A DNA stretch of 64,000 nucleotides. Origin: Limnomonas spitsbergensis. Its lineage: Eukaryota > Chlorophyta > Chlorophyceae > Chlamydomonadales. Positions 24,343 through 37,546 of the stretch are shown here, piece after piece (position 1 is the first letter of the stretch; each line of letters starts with the position of its first letter). The stretch is from assembly GCA_037349105.1 (NCBI GenBank), contig JAYJMM010000023.1, positions 953,001 through 1,017,000 on the forward strand. Direction: 5' to 3'. Under the pieces are notes generated by a model. The model did not search any database, was not told the origin of the DNA, and saw only the letters and a program-made list of their open reading frames with translations. The position numbers and the translations under genes are program-made.

Positions 24343-26998
24343 TGCAAGGATGTGATTGACCCTGTCAGCCCCCTCTGCCGCTGTTGCTGCTGCTCTTGCT
24401 GCAGGGATGTGATTGACCATGTCAACCCCCTCTGCCGCTGTTGCTGTTGTTGCTGCAGGGATGTAATTGACCCTGTCAACCCCCTCTGCCGCTGCTGCTG
24501 CTGCTCTTGCTGCAGGGATGTGATTGACCTTGTCAACCCCCTCTGCCGCTGTTGTTGTTGCTCTTGCTACAGGGATGTGATTGACCCTGTCAACCCCCTC
24601 TGCCGCTGATGCTGCTGCTGTCGCTGCATGGATGTGATTGACCCTGTCAACCCCCTCTGCCGCTGCTGCTGCTGTTGCTGCAGTGATGTGATTGACCCTG
24701 TCAACCCCTTCTGCCGCTGTTGCTGCTGTTGCTGCAGGGATGTGATTGACCCTGTCAACCCCCTCTGCCGCTGCTGCTGCTCTTGCTGCAGGGATGTGAT
24801 TGACCCTGTCAACCCCTTTTGCCGCTGATGCTGATGCTGCTCTTGTTGCAGGGATGTGATTGACCCTGTCAACCCCCTCTGTCGCTGTTGCTGCTGCTCT
24901 TGCTACAGGGATGTGATTGACCCTGTCAACCCCCTCTGCCGCTGATGCTGCTGATGTCGCTGCAGGGATGTGATTGACCCTGTCAACCCCCTCTGCCGCT
25001 GATGCTGCTGTTGCTGCAGGGATGTGATTGACCCTGTCAACCCCCTTTGCCGCTGATGCTGATGCTGCTCTTGTTGCAGGGATGTGATTGACCCTGTCAA
25101 CCCCCTCTGCCGCTGTTGCTGCTGCTCTTGCTGTAGGGATGTGATTGACCCTGTCAACCCCCTCTGCCGCTGTTGCTGCTGTTGCTGCAGGGATGTGATT
25201 GACCCTGTCAACCCCCTCTGCCGCTGTTGCTGCTGCTGTTGCTGCAGGGATGTGATTGACCCTGTCAACCCCCTCTGCCGCTGTTGCTGCTGTTGCTGCA
25301 GGGATGTGATTGACCCTGTCAACCCCCTCTGTCGCTGCTGCTGCTCTTGCTGCAGGGATGTGATTGACCCTGTCAACCCCCTCTGCCGCTGTTGCTGTTG
25401 CTCTTGCTACAAGGATGTGATTGACCCTGTCAACCCCCTCTGCCGCTGCTGATGCTGTTGCTGCAGGGATGTGATTGACCATGTCGACCCCCTCTGCCGC
25501 TGCTGCTGCTGTTGCTGCAGGGATGTGATTGACCCTGTCAACCCCCTCTGCCGCTGATGCTGCTCTTGCTGCAGGGATGTAATTGACCCTATCAACCCCC
25601 TTTGCCGCTGATGGTGCCGTTGGTGCCGGGATGTGATTGACCCTGTCAACCCCCTCTGCCGCTGTTGCTGCTGCTCTTGCTACAAGAATGTGATTGACCC
25701 TGTCAACCCCCTCTGCCGCTGATGCTGCTGTTGTTGCAGGGATGTGATTGACCCTGTCAACCCCCTCTGCCGCTGCTGCTGCTGTTGCTGCAGGGATGTG
25801 ATTGACCCTGTCAAACCCCTCTGCCGCTGTTGCTGCTGTTGTTGCTGCAGGGATGTGATTGACCCTGTCAACCCCCTCTGCCGCTGTTGCTGCTGTTGCT
25901 GCAGGGATGTAATTGACCCTGTCAACCCTCTCTGCCGCTGTTGCTGCTGTTGGTGCAGGGATGTGATTGACCCTGTCACCCCCCCTCTGCCGCTGGTGCT
26001 GCTGTTGCTGCAGGGATGTGATTGACCCTGTCAACCCCCTCTGCCGTTGCTGCTGCTGTTGCTGTAGGAATGTGATTGACCCTGTCAACCCCCTCTGTCG
26101 CTGCTGCTGCTGTTGCTGTAGGGATGTGATTGACCCTGTCAACCCCCTCTGCCGCTGCTGCTGCTCTTGCTGTAGGGATGTGATTGACCATGTCAACCCC
26201 CTCTGCCGCTGCTGTTGCTGTTGGTGTAGGGATGTCATTGACCCTGTCAACCCCCTCTGCCGCTGCTGCTGCTCTTGCTGCAGGGATGTAATTGACCCTG
26301 TCAACCCCCTCTGCCGCTGTTGATGCTGCTGTTGGTGCAGGGATGTGATTGACCCTGTCAACCCCCTCTGCCGCTGTTGCTGCTGTTGCTGCAGGGATGT
26401 GATTGACCCTGTCAACCCCCTCTGCCGTTGCTGCTGCTGTTGCTGTAGGAATGTGATTGACCCTGTCAACCCCCTCTGTCGCTGCTGCTGCTGTTGCTGT
26501 AGGGATGTGATTGACCCTGTCAACCCCCTCTGCCGCTGCTGCTGCTCTTGCTGTAGGGATGTGATTGACCATGTCAACCCCCTCTGCCGCTGCTGTTGCT
26601 GTTGGTGTAGGGATGTCATTGACCCTGTCAACCCCCTCTGCCGCTGCTGCTGCTCTTGCTGCAGGGATGTAATTGACCCTGTCAACCCCCTCTGCCGCTG
26701 TTGATGCTGCTGTTGGTGCAGGGATGTGATTGACCCTGTCAACCCCCTCTGCCGCTGTTGCTGCTGTTGCTGCAGGGATGTGATTGACCCTGTCAACCCC
26801 CTCTGCCGCTGATGCTGCTGTTGCTGTTGCTGCAGGGATGTGATTGACCCTGTCAACCCCTTCTGCCGCTGCTGCTGCTGTTGTTGCAGGGATGTGATTG
26901 ACCCTGTCCACCCCCTCTGCCGCTTCTGCTGCTCTTGCTGCAGGGATGTGATTGACCCTGTCAACCCCCTCTGCCGCTGATGCTGATGCTGCTCTTGT
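24343..26998 (+). repeat. Gamma HOR, short form plus 381 bp duplication (2,656 bp)
   Basis: The length fits three events relative to the 2,610 bp copy: absence of the internal 336 bp repeat, one extra C in the run near 25,979, and a 381 bp tandem duplication (26,041-26,421 repeated at 26,422-26,802). 2,610 - 336 + 1 + 381 equals 2,656, as measured between markers. Confidence 0.86.
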
Positions 26999-29273
26999 TG
27001 CAAGGATGTGATTGACCCTGTCAGCCCCCTCTGCCGCTGTTGCTGCTGCTCTTGCTGCAGGGATGTGATTGACCATGTCAACCCCCTCTGCCGCTGTTGC
27101 TGTTGTTGCTGCAGGGATGTAATTGACCCTGTCAACCCCCTCTGCCGCTGCTGCTGCTGCTCTTGCTGCAGGGATGTGATTGACCTTGTCAACCCCCTCT
27201 GCCGCTGTTGTTGTTGCTCTTGCTACAGGGATGTGATTGACCCTGTCAACCCCCTCTGCCGCTGATGCTGCTGCTGTCGCTGCATGGATGTGATTGACCC
27301 TGTCAACCCCCTCTGCCGCTGCTGCTGCTGTTGCTGCAGTGATGTGATTGACCCTGTCAACCCCTTCTGCCGCTGTTGCTGCTGTTGCTGCAGGGATGTG
27401 ATTGACCCTGTCAACCCCCTCTGCCGCTGCTGCTGCTCTTGCTGCAGGGATGTGATTGACCCTGTCAACCCCTTTTGCCGCTGATGCTGATGCTGCTCTT
27501 GTTGCAGGGATGTGATTGACCCTGTCAACCCCCTCTGTCGCTGTTGCTGCTGCTCTTGCTACAGGGATGTGATTGACCCTGTCAACCCCCTCTGCCGCTG
27601 ATGCTGCTGATGTCGCTGCAGGGATGTGATTGACCCTGTCAACCCCCTCTGCCGCTGATGCTGCTGTTGCTGCAGGGATGTGATTGACCCTGTCAACCCC
27701 CTTTGCCGCTGATGCTGATGCTGCTCTTGTTGCAGGGATGTGATTGACCCTGTCAACCCCCTCTGCCGCTGTTGCTGCTGCTCTTGCTGTAGGGATGTGA
27801 TTGACCCTGTCAACCCCCTCTGCCGCTGTTGCTGCTGTTGCTGCAGGGATGTGATTGACCCTGTCAACCCCCTCTGCCGCTGTTGCTGCTGCTGTTGCTG
27901 CAGGGATGTGATTGACCCTGTCAACCCCCTCTGCCGCTGTTGCTGCTGTTGCTGCAGGGATGTGATTGACCCTGTCAACCCCCTCTGTCGCTGCTGCTGC
28001 TCTTGCTGCAGGGATGTGATTGACCCTGTCAACCCCCTCTGCCGCTGTTGCTGTTGCTCTTGCTACAAGGATGTGATTGACCCTGTCAACCCCCTCTGCC
28101 GCTGCTGATGCTGTTGCTGCAGGGATGTGATTGACCATGTCGACCCCCTCTGCCGCTGCTGCTGCTGTTGCTGCAGGGATGTGATTGACCCTGTCAACCC
28201 CCTCTGCCGCTGATGCTGCTCTTGCTGCAGGGATGTAATTGACCCTATCAACCCCCTTTGCCGCTGATGGTGCCGTTGGTGCCGGGATGTGATTGACCCT
28301 GTCAACCCCCTCTGCCGCTGTTGCTGCTGCTCTTGCTACAAGAATGTGATTGACCCTGTCAACCCCCTCTGCCGCTGATGCTGCTGTTGTTGCAGGGATG
28401 TGATTGACCCTGTCAACCCCCTCTGCCGCTGCTGCTGCTGTTGCTGCAGGGATGTGATTGACCCTGTCAAACCCCTCTGCCGCTGTTGCTGCTGTTGTTG
28501 CTGCAGGGATGTGATTGACCCTGTCAACCCCCTCTGCCGCTGTTGCTGCTGTTGCTGCAGGGATGTAATTGACCCTGTCAACCCTCTCTGCCGCTGTTGC
28601 TGCTGTTGGTGCAGGGATGTGATTGACCCTGTCACCCCCCCTCTGCCGCTGGTGCTGCTGTTGCTGCAGGGATGTGATTGACCCTGTCAACCCCCTCTGC
28701 CGTTGCTGCTGCTGTTGCTGTAGGAATGTGATTGACCCTGTCAACCCCCTCTGTCGCTGCTGCTGCTGTTGCTGTAGGGATGTGATTGACCCTGTCAACC
28801 CCCTCTGCCGCTGCTGCTGCTCTTGCTGTAGGGATGTGATTGACCATGTCAACCCCCTCTGCCGCTGCTGTTGCTGTTGGTGTAGGGATGTCATTGACCC
28901 TGTCAACCCCCTCTGCCGCTGCTGCTGCTCTTGCTGCAGGGATGTAATTGACCCTGTCAACCCCCTCTGCCGCTGTTGATGCTGCTGTTGGTGCAGGGAT
29001 GTGATTGACCCTGTCAACCCCCTCTGCCGCTGTTGCTGCTGTTGCTGCAGGGATGTGATTGACCCTGTCAACCCCCTCTGCCGCTGATGCTGCTGTTGCT
29101 GTTGCTGCAGGGATGTGATTGACCCTGTCAACCCCTTCTGCCGCTGCTGCTGCTGTTGTTGCAGGGATGTGATTGACCCTGTCCACCCCCTCTGCCGCTT
29201 CTGCTGCTCTTGCTGCAGGGATGTGATTGACCCTGTCAACCCCCTCTGCCGCTGATGCTGATGCTGCTCTTGT
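26999..29273 (+). repeat. Gamma HOR, short form (2,275 bp)
   Basis: Same as the preceding copy without the 381 bp duplication; it keeps the extra C, here near 28,636. 2,610 - 336 + 1 equals 2,275, as measured. The first 7.37 kb duplication copy starts inside it. Confidence 0.86.
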
Positions 29274-32200
29274 TGCAAGGATGTGATTGACCCTGTCAGC
29301 CCCCTCTGCCGCTGTTGCTGCTGCTCTTGCTGCAGGGATGTGATTGACCATGTCAACCCCCTCTGCCGCTGTTGCTGTTGTTGCTGCAGGGATGTAATTG
29401 ACCCTGTCAACCCCCTCTGCCGCTGCTGCTGCTGCTCTTGCTGCAGGGATGTGATTGACCTTGTCAACCCCCTCTGCCGCTGTTGTTGTTGCTCTTGCTA
29501 CAGGGATGTGATTGACCCTGTCAACCCCCTCTGCCGCTGATGCTGCTGCTGTCGCTGCATGGATGTGATTGACCCTGTCAACCCCCTCTGCCGCTGCTGC
29601 TGCTGTTGCTGCAGTGATGTGATTGACCCTGTCAACCCCTTCTGCCGCTGTTGCTGCTGTTGCTGCAGGGATGTGATTGACCCTGTCAACCCCCTCTGCC
29701 GCTGCTGCTGCTCTTGCTGCAGGGATGTGATTGACCCTGTCAACCCCTTTTGCCGCTGATGCTGATGCTGCTCTTGTTGCAGGGATGTGATTGACCCTGT
29801 CAACCCCCTCTGTCGCTGTTGCTGCTGCTCTTGCTACAGGGATGTGATTGACCCTGTCAACCCCCTCTGCCGCTGATGCTGCTGATGTCGCTGCAGGGAT
29901 GTGATTGACCCTGTCAACCCCCTCTGCCGCTGGTGCTGCTGTTACTGCCGGGATGTGATTGACCCTGTCAACCCCCTCTGCCGCTGACGCTGTTGTTGCT
30001 GCAGGGATGTGATTGACCCTATCAACCCCCTCTGCCGCTATTGCTGCTTTTGGTGCAGGGATGTGATTGACCCTGTCAACCCCCTCTGCCGCTGGTGCTG
30101 CTGTTGCTGCCGGGATGTGATTGACCCTGTCAACCCCCTCTGCCGTTGCTGCTGCTGTTGCTGTAGGAATGTGATTCACCCTGTCAACCCCCTCTGTCGC
30201 TGCTACTGCTGTTGCTGTAGGGATGTGATTGACCCTGTCAACCCCCTCTGCCGCTGGTGCTGCTCTTGTTGCAGGGATGTGATTGACCCTATCAACCCCC
30301 TCTGCCGCTGGTGCTGCTCTTGCTGCAGGGATGTGATTGACCCTGTCAATCCCCTCTGCCGCTGTTGCTGCTGCTCTTGCTGCATGGATGTGATTGACCC
30401 TGTCAACCCCTCTGCCGCTGTTGCTGCTGCTCTTGCTGCAGGGATGTGATTGGCCCTGTCAACCCCCTCTGCCGCTGTTGCTGCTGTTGGTGCAGGGATG
30501 TGATTGACCCTGTCAACCCCCTCTGCCACTGATGCTGCTCTTGCTGCAGGGATGTGATTGACCCTGTCAACCCCCTCTGCCGCTGCTGCTACTGCTGCTG
30601 TTGCTGCAGGGATGTGATTGACCCTGTCAACCCCCTCTGCCGCTGCTGCTGCTGCTCTTGCTGCAGGGATGTGATTGACCCTGTCAACCCCCTCTGCCGC
30701 TGATACTGCTCCTGTTACTGCAGGGTTGTGATTGACCCAGTCAACCCCCTCTGCCGCTGATGCTGCTGCGGTTGCTGCAGGAATGTGATTGACCCTGTCA
30801 ACCCCCTCTGTCGCTGCTGCTGCTCTTGCTGCAGGGATGTGATTGACCCTGTCAACCCCCTCTGTCGCTGCTGCTGCTCTTGCTGCAGGGATGTGATTGA
30901 CCCTGTCAACCCCCTCTGCCGCTGGTGCTGCTGTTGGTGCAAGGATGTGATTGACCCTGTCCACCCCTTCTGCCGCTGATGCTGCTCTTGCTGCAGGGAT
31001 GTGATTGACCCTGTCAACCCCCTCTGCCGCTGCTGCTGCTGCTGTTGCTGCAGGGATGTGATTGACCCTGTCAACCCCCTCTGCCGCTGCTGCTGCAGCT
31101 GTTGCTGAAAGGATGCGATTGACCCTGTCAACCCCCTCTGCCGCTGATACTGCTGCTGTTGCTGCAGGGATGTGATTGACCCTGTCAACCCCCTCTGCCG
31201 CTATTGCTGCTGTTGGTGCAGGGATGTGATTGACCCTGTCAACCCCCTTTGCCGCTGCTGCTGCTGTTGCTGCAGGGATGTGAGTGACCCTGTCAACCCC
31301 CTCTGCCGCTGGTGCTGCTGTTGCTGCAGGGATGTGATTGACCCTGTCAACCCCCTCTGCCGTTGCTGCTGCTGTTGCTGTAGGAATGTGATTGACCCTG
31401 TCAACCCCCTCTGTCGCTGCTGCTGCTGTTGCTGTAGGGATGTGATTGACCCTGTCAACCCCCTCTGCCGCTGCTGCTGCTCTTGCTGTAGGGATGTGAT
31501 TGACCATGTCAACCCCCTCTGCCGCTGCTGTTGCTGTTGGTGTAGGGATGTCATTGACCCTGTCAACCCCCTCTGCCGCTGCTGCTGCTCTTGCTGCAGG
31601 GATGTAATTGACCCTGTCAACCCCCTCTGCCGCTGTTGATGCTGCTGTTGCTGCAGGGATGTGATTGACCCTGTCAACCCCCTCTGCCGCTGTTGCTGCT
31701 GTTGCTGCAGGGATGTGATTGACCCTGTCAACCCCCTCTGCCGCTGCTGCTGCTGCTCTTGCTGCAGGGATGTGATTGACCCTGTCAACCCCCTCTGCCG
31801 CTGATACTGCTCCTGTTACTGCAGGGTTGTGATTGACCCAGTCAACCCCCTCTGCCGCTGATGCTGCTGCGGTTGCTGCAGGAATGTGATTGACCCTGTC
31901 AACCCCCTTTGCCGCTGATGGTGCTGCTGCTGTTGCTGCAGGGATGTGATTGACCCTGTCAACCCCCTCTGCCGCTGGTGCTGCTGTTACTGCCGGGATG
32001 TGATTGACCCTGTCAACCCCCTCTGCCGCTGATGCTGCTCTTGCTGCAGGGATGTGATTGACCCTGTCAACCCCCTCTGCCGCTCGTGCTGCTGTTACTG
32101 CCGGGATGTGATTGACCCTGTCAACCCCCTCTGCCGCTGATGCTGCTCTTGCTGCAGGGATGTGATTGACCCTGTCAACCCCCTCTGTCGCTGCTGCTGC

Positions 32201-34988
32201 TCTTGCTGCAGGGATGTGATTGACCCTGTCAACCCCCTCTGTCGCTGCTGCTGCTCTTGCTGCAGGGATGTGATTGACCCTGTCAACCCCCTCTGCCGCT
32301 GGTGCTGCTGTTGGTGCAAGGATGTGATTGACCCTGTCCACCCCCTCTGCCGCTGATGCTGCTCTTGCTGCAGGGATGTGATTGACCCTGTCAACCCCCT
32401 CTGCCGCTGCTGCTGCTGCTGTTGCTGCAGGGATGTGATTGACCCTGTCAACCCCCTCTGCCGCTGCTGCTGCAGCTGTTGCTGAAAGGATGCGATTGAC
32501 CCTGTCAACCCCCTCTGCCGCTGTTGATGCTGCTGTTGCTGCAGGGATGTGATTGACCCTGTCAACCCCCTCTGCCGCTGTTGCTGCTGTTGCTGCAGGG
32601 ATGTGATTGACCCTGTCAACCCCCTCTGCCGCTGATGCTGCTGTTGCTGTTGCTGCAGGGATGTGATTGACCCTGTCAACCCCTTCTGCCGCTGCTGCTG
32701 CTGTTGTTGCAGGGATGTGATTGACCCTGTCAACCCCCTCTGCCGTTGCTGCTGCTGTTGCTGTAGGAATGTGATTGACCCTGTCAACCCCCTCTGTCGC
32801 TGCTGCTGCTGTTGCTGTAGGGATGTGATTGACCCTGTCAACCCCCTCTGCCGCTGCTGCTGCTCTTGCTGTAGGGATGTGATTGACCATGTCAACCCCC
32901 TCTGCCGCTGCTGTTGCTGTTGGTGTAGGGATGTGATTGACCCTGTCAACCCCCTCTGCCGCTGCTGCTGCTCTTGCTGCAGGGATGTAATTGACCCTGT
33001 CAACCCCCTCTGCCGCTGTTGATGCTGCTGTTGCTGCAGGGATGTGATTGACCCTGTCAACCCCCTCTGCCGCTGTTGCTGCTGTTGCTGCAGGGATGTG
33101 ATTGACCCTGTCAACCCCCTCTGCCGCTGATGCTGCTGTTGCTGTTGCTGCAGGGATGTGATTGACCCTGTCAACCCCTTCTGCCGCTGCTGCTGCTGTT
33201 GTTGCAGGGATGTGATTGACCCTGTCCACCCCCTCTGCCGCTTCTGCTGCTCTTGCTGCAGGGATGTGATTGACCCTGTCAACCCCCTCTGCCGCTGATG
33301 CTGATGCTGCACTTGTTGCAAGGATGTGATTGACCCTGTCAGCCCCCTCTGCCGCTGTTGCTGCTGCTCTTGCTGCAGGGATGTGATTGACCATGTCAAC
33401 CCCCTCTGCCGATGTTGCTGTTGTTGCTGCAGGGATGTAATTGACCCTGTCAACCCCCTCTGCCGCTGCTGCTGCTGCTCTTGCTGCAGGGATGTGATTG
33501 ACCTTGTCAACCCCCTCTGCCGCTGTTGTTGTTGCTCTTGCTACAGGGATGTGATTGACCCTGTCAACCCCCTCTGCCGCTGATGCTGTTGCTGTCGCTG
33601 CAGGGATGTGATTGACCCTGTCAACCCCCTCTGCCGCTGCTGCTGCTGTTGCTGCAGTGATGTGATTGACCCTGTCAACCCCTTCTGCCGCTGTTGCTGC
33701 TGTTGCTGCAGGGATGTGATTGACCCTGTCAACCCCCTCTGCCGCTGCTGCTGCTCTTGCTGCAGGGATGTGATTGACCCTGTCAACCCCTTTTGCCGCT
33801 GATGCTGATGCTGCTCTTGTTGCAGGGATGTGATTGACCCTGTCAACCCCCTCTGTCGCTGTTGCTGCTGCTCTTGCTACAGGGATGTGATTGACCCTGT
33901 CAACCCCCTCTGTCGCTGATGCTGCTGATGTCGCTGCAGGGATGTGATTGACCCTGTCAACCCCCTCTGCCGCTGATGCTGCTGTTGCTGCAGGGATGTG
34001 ATTGACCCTGTCAACCCCTTCTGCCGTTGTTGCTGCTGTTGCTGCAGGGATGTGATTGACCCTGTCAACCCCCTCTGCCGCTGCTGCTGCTCTTGCTGCA
34101 GGGATGTGATTGACCCTGTCAACCCCCTTTGCCGCTGATGCTGATGCTGCTCTTGTTGCAGGGATGTGATTGACCCTGTCAACCCCCTCTGCCGCTGTTG
34201 CTGCTGCTCTTGCTGTAGGGATGTGATTGACCCTGTCAACCCCCTCTGCCGCTGTTGCTGCTGTTGCTGCAGGGATGTGATTGACCCTGTCAACCCCCTC
34301 TGCCGCTGTTGCTGCTGCTGTTGCTGCAGGGATGTGATTGACCCTGTCAACCCCCTCTGCCGCTGATGCTGCTGTTGTTGCTGCAGGGATGTGATTGACC
34401 CTGTCAACCCCCTCTGTCGCTGCTGCTGCTCTTGCTGCAGGGATGTGATTGACCCTGTCAACCCCCTCTGCCGCTGTTGCTGCTGCTCTTGCTACAAGGA
34501 TGTGATTGACCCTGTCAACCCCCTCTGCCGCTGCTGATGCTGTTGCTGCAGGGATGTGATTGACCATGTCGACCCCCTCTGCCGCTGCTGCTGCTGTTGC
34601 TGCAGGGATGTGATTGACCCTGTCAACCCCCTCTGCCGCTGATGCTGCTCTTGCTGCAGGGATGTAATTGACCCTATCAACCCCCTTTGCCGCTGATGGT
34701 GCCGTTGGTGCCGGGATGTGATTGACCCTGTCAACCCCCTCTGCCGCTGTTGCTGCTGCTCTTGCTACAAGAATGTGATTGACTCTGTCAACCCCCTCTG
34801 CCGCTGATGCTGCTGTTGTTGCAGGGATGTGATTGACCCTGTCAACCCCCTCTGCCGCTGCTGCTGCTGTTGCTGCAGGGATGTGATTGACCCTGTCAAC
34901 CCCCTCTGCCGCTGTTGCTGCTGTTGTTGCTGCAGGGATGTGATTGACCCTGTCAACCCCCTCTGCCGCTGCTGCTGCTCTTGCTGTA
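27621..34988 (+). repeat. 7.37 kb tandem duplication, copy 1
   Basis: Matches 34,989 onward at offsets of 7,367-7,373 bp over its whole length. The offset changes only at the extra C near 28,636 and at single-triplet differences. The two copies abut, so this is a tandem duplication of about 130 units. Visible differences are few, for example TGTCGC against TGCCGC near 33,907 and CTGTTGCTCTTG against CTGCTGCTCTTG near 28,050. The content is part of a gamma HOR, the diverged 30.0-32.6 kb segment and another partial gamma. Confidence 0.88.
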
Positions 34989-37546
34989 GGGATGTGATTG
35001 ACCCTGTCAACCCCCTCTGCCGCTGATGCTGCTGTTGCTGCAGGGATGTGATTGACCCTGTCAACCCCCTTTGCCGCTGATGCTGATGCTGCTCTTGTTG
35101 CAGGGATGTGATTGACCCTGTCAACCCCCTCTGCCGCTGTTGCTGCTGCTCTTGCTGTAGGGATGTGATTGACCCTGTCAACCCCCTCTGCCGCTGTTGC
35201 TGCTGTTGCTGCAGGGATGTGATTGACCCTGTCAACCCCCTCTGCCGCTGTTGCTGCTGCTGTTGCTGCAGGGATGTGATTGACCCTGTCAACCCCCTCT
35301 GCCGCTGTTGCTGCTGTTGCTGCAGGGATGTGATTGACCCTGTCAACCCCCTCTGCCGCTGCTGCTGCTGTTGCTGCAGGGATGTGATTGACCCTGTCAA
35401 CCCCCTCTGCCGCTGTTGCTGCTGCTCTTGCTACAAGAATGTGATTGACCCTGTCAACCCCCTCTGCCGCTGCTGATGCTGTTGCTGCAGGGATGTGATT
35501 GACCATGTCGACCCCCTCTGCCGCTGCTGCTGCTGTTGCTGCAGGGATGTGATTGACCCTGTCAACCCCCTCTGCCGCTGATGCTGCTCTTGCTGCAGGG
35601 ATGTAATTGACCCTATCAACCCCCTTTGCCGCTGATGGTGCCGTTGGTGCCGGGATGTGATTGACCCTGTCAACCCCCTCTGCCGCTGTTGCTGCTGCTC
35701 TTGCTACAAGAATGTGATTGACCCTGTCAACCCCCTCTGCCGCTGATGCTGCTGTTGTTGCAGGGATGTGATTGACCCTGTCAACCCCCTCTGCCGCTGC
35801 TGCTGCTGTTGCTGCAGGGATGTGATTGACCCTGTCAACCCCCTCTGCCGCTGTTGCTGCTGTTGTTGCTGCAGGGATGTGATTGACCCTGTCAACCCCC
35901 TCTGCCGCTGTTGCTGCTGTTGCTGCAGGGATGTAATTGACCCTGTCAACCCTCTCTGCCGCTGTTGCTGCTGTTGGTGCAGGGATGTGATTGACCCTGT
36001 CACCCCCCTCTGCCGCTGGTGCTGCTGTTGCTGCAGGGATGTGATTGACCCTGTCAACCCCCTCTGCCGTTGCTGCTGCTGTTGCTGTAGGAATGTGATT
36101 GACCCTGTCAACCCCCTCTGTCGCTGCTGCTGCTGTTGCTGTAGGGATGTGATTGACCCTGTCAACCCCCTCTGCCGCTGCTGCTGCTCTTGCTGTAGGG
36201 ATGTGATTGACCATGTCAACCCCCTCTGCCGCTGCTGTTGCTGTTGGTGTAGGGATGTCATTGACCCTGTCAACCCCCTCTGCCGCTGCTGCTGCTCTTG
36301 CTGCAGGGATGTAATTGACCCTGTCAACCCCCTCTGCCGCTGTTGATGCTGCTGTTGGTGCAGGGATGTGATTGACCCTGTCAACCCCCTCTGCCGCTGT
36401 TGCTGCTGTTGCTGCAGGGATGTGATTGACCCTGTCAACCCCCTCTGCCGCTGATGCTGCTGTTGCTGTTGCTGCAGGGATGTGATTGACCCTGTCAACC
36501 CCTTCTGCCGCTGCTGCTGCTGTTGTTGCAGGGATGTGATTGACCCTGTCCACCCCCTCTGCCGCTTCTGCTGCTCTTGCTGCAGGGATGTGATTGACCC
36601 TGTCAACCCCCTCTGCCGCTGATGCTGATGCTGCTCTTGTTGCAAGGATGTGATTGACCCTGTCAGCCCCCTCTGCCGCTGTTGCTGCTGCTCTTGCTGC
36701 AGGGATGTGATTGACCATGTCAACCCCCTCTGCCGCTGTTGCTGTTGTTGCTGCAGGGATGTAATTGACCCTGTCAACCCCCTCTGCCGCTGCTGCTGCT
36801 GCTCTTGCTGCAGGGATGTGATTGACCTTGTCAACCCCCTCTGCCGCTGTTGTTGTTGCTCTTGCTACAGGGATGTGATTGACCCTGTCAACCCCCTCTG
36901 CCGCTGATGCTGCTGCTGTCGCTGCATGGATGTGATTGACCCTGTCAACCCCCTCTGCCGCTGCTGCTGCTGTTGCTGCAGTGATGTGATTGACCCTGTC
37001 AACCCCTTCTGCCGCTGTTGCTGCTGTTGCTGCAGGGATGTGATTGACCCTGTCAACCCCCTCTGCCGCTGCTGCTGCTCTTGCTGCAGGGATGTGATTG
37101 ACCCTGTCAACCCCTTTTGCCGCTGATGCTGATGCTGCTCTTGTTGCAGGGATGTGATTGACCCTGTCAACCCCCTCTGTCGCTGTTGCTGCTGCTCTTG
37201 CTACAGGGATGTGATTGACCCTGTCAACCCCCTCTGCCGCTGATGCTGCTGATGTCGCTGCAGGGATGTGATTGACCCTGTCAACCCCCTCTGCCGTTGG
37301 TGCTGCTGTTACTGCCGGGATGTGATTGACCCTGTCAACCCCCTCTGCCGCTGACGCTGTTGTTGCTGCAGGGATGTGATTGACCCTATCAACCCCCTCT
37401 GCCGCTATTGCTGCTTTTGGTGCAGGGATGTGATTGACCCTGTCAACCCCCTCTGCCGCTGGTGCTGCTGTTGCTGCCGGGATGTGATTGACCCTGTCAA
37501 CCCCCTCTGCCGTTGCTGCTGCTGTTGCTGTAGGAATGTGATTCAC
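30203..37546 (-). other. 2,447-codon open frame of Ala-rich repeats; probably not a gene
   Basis: Same frame type as the 37,570-52,746 frame and separated from it only by the one-base loss near 37,772. It ends in the same way: a C-run loss near 30,405 shifts it to the Gln-rich frame, which reaches a stop within four units. The near-identical ends reflect the 7.37 kb duplication. The nominal GTG start at 37,546 exists only because GATTCACC replaces GATTGACC in one unit. Confidence 0.1.

Noticed and set aside
23407..27192. Poly-glutamine protein on the minus strand
   Set aside because: QQQQQQRQRG is the CAG reading of the same tail. Long versions arise only by frameshift fusion with the Ala-rich frame, and the frame meets TAA in every GATTTACC unit and TAG in TACTGC tails.
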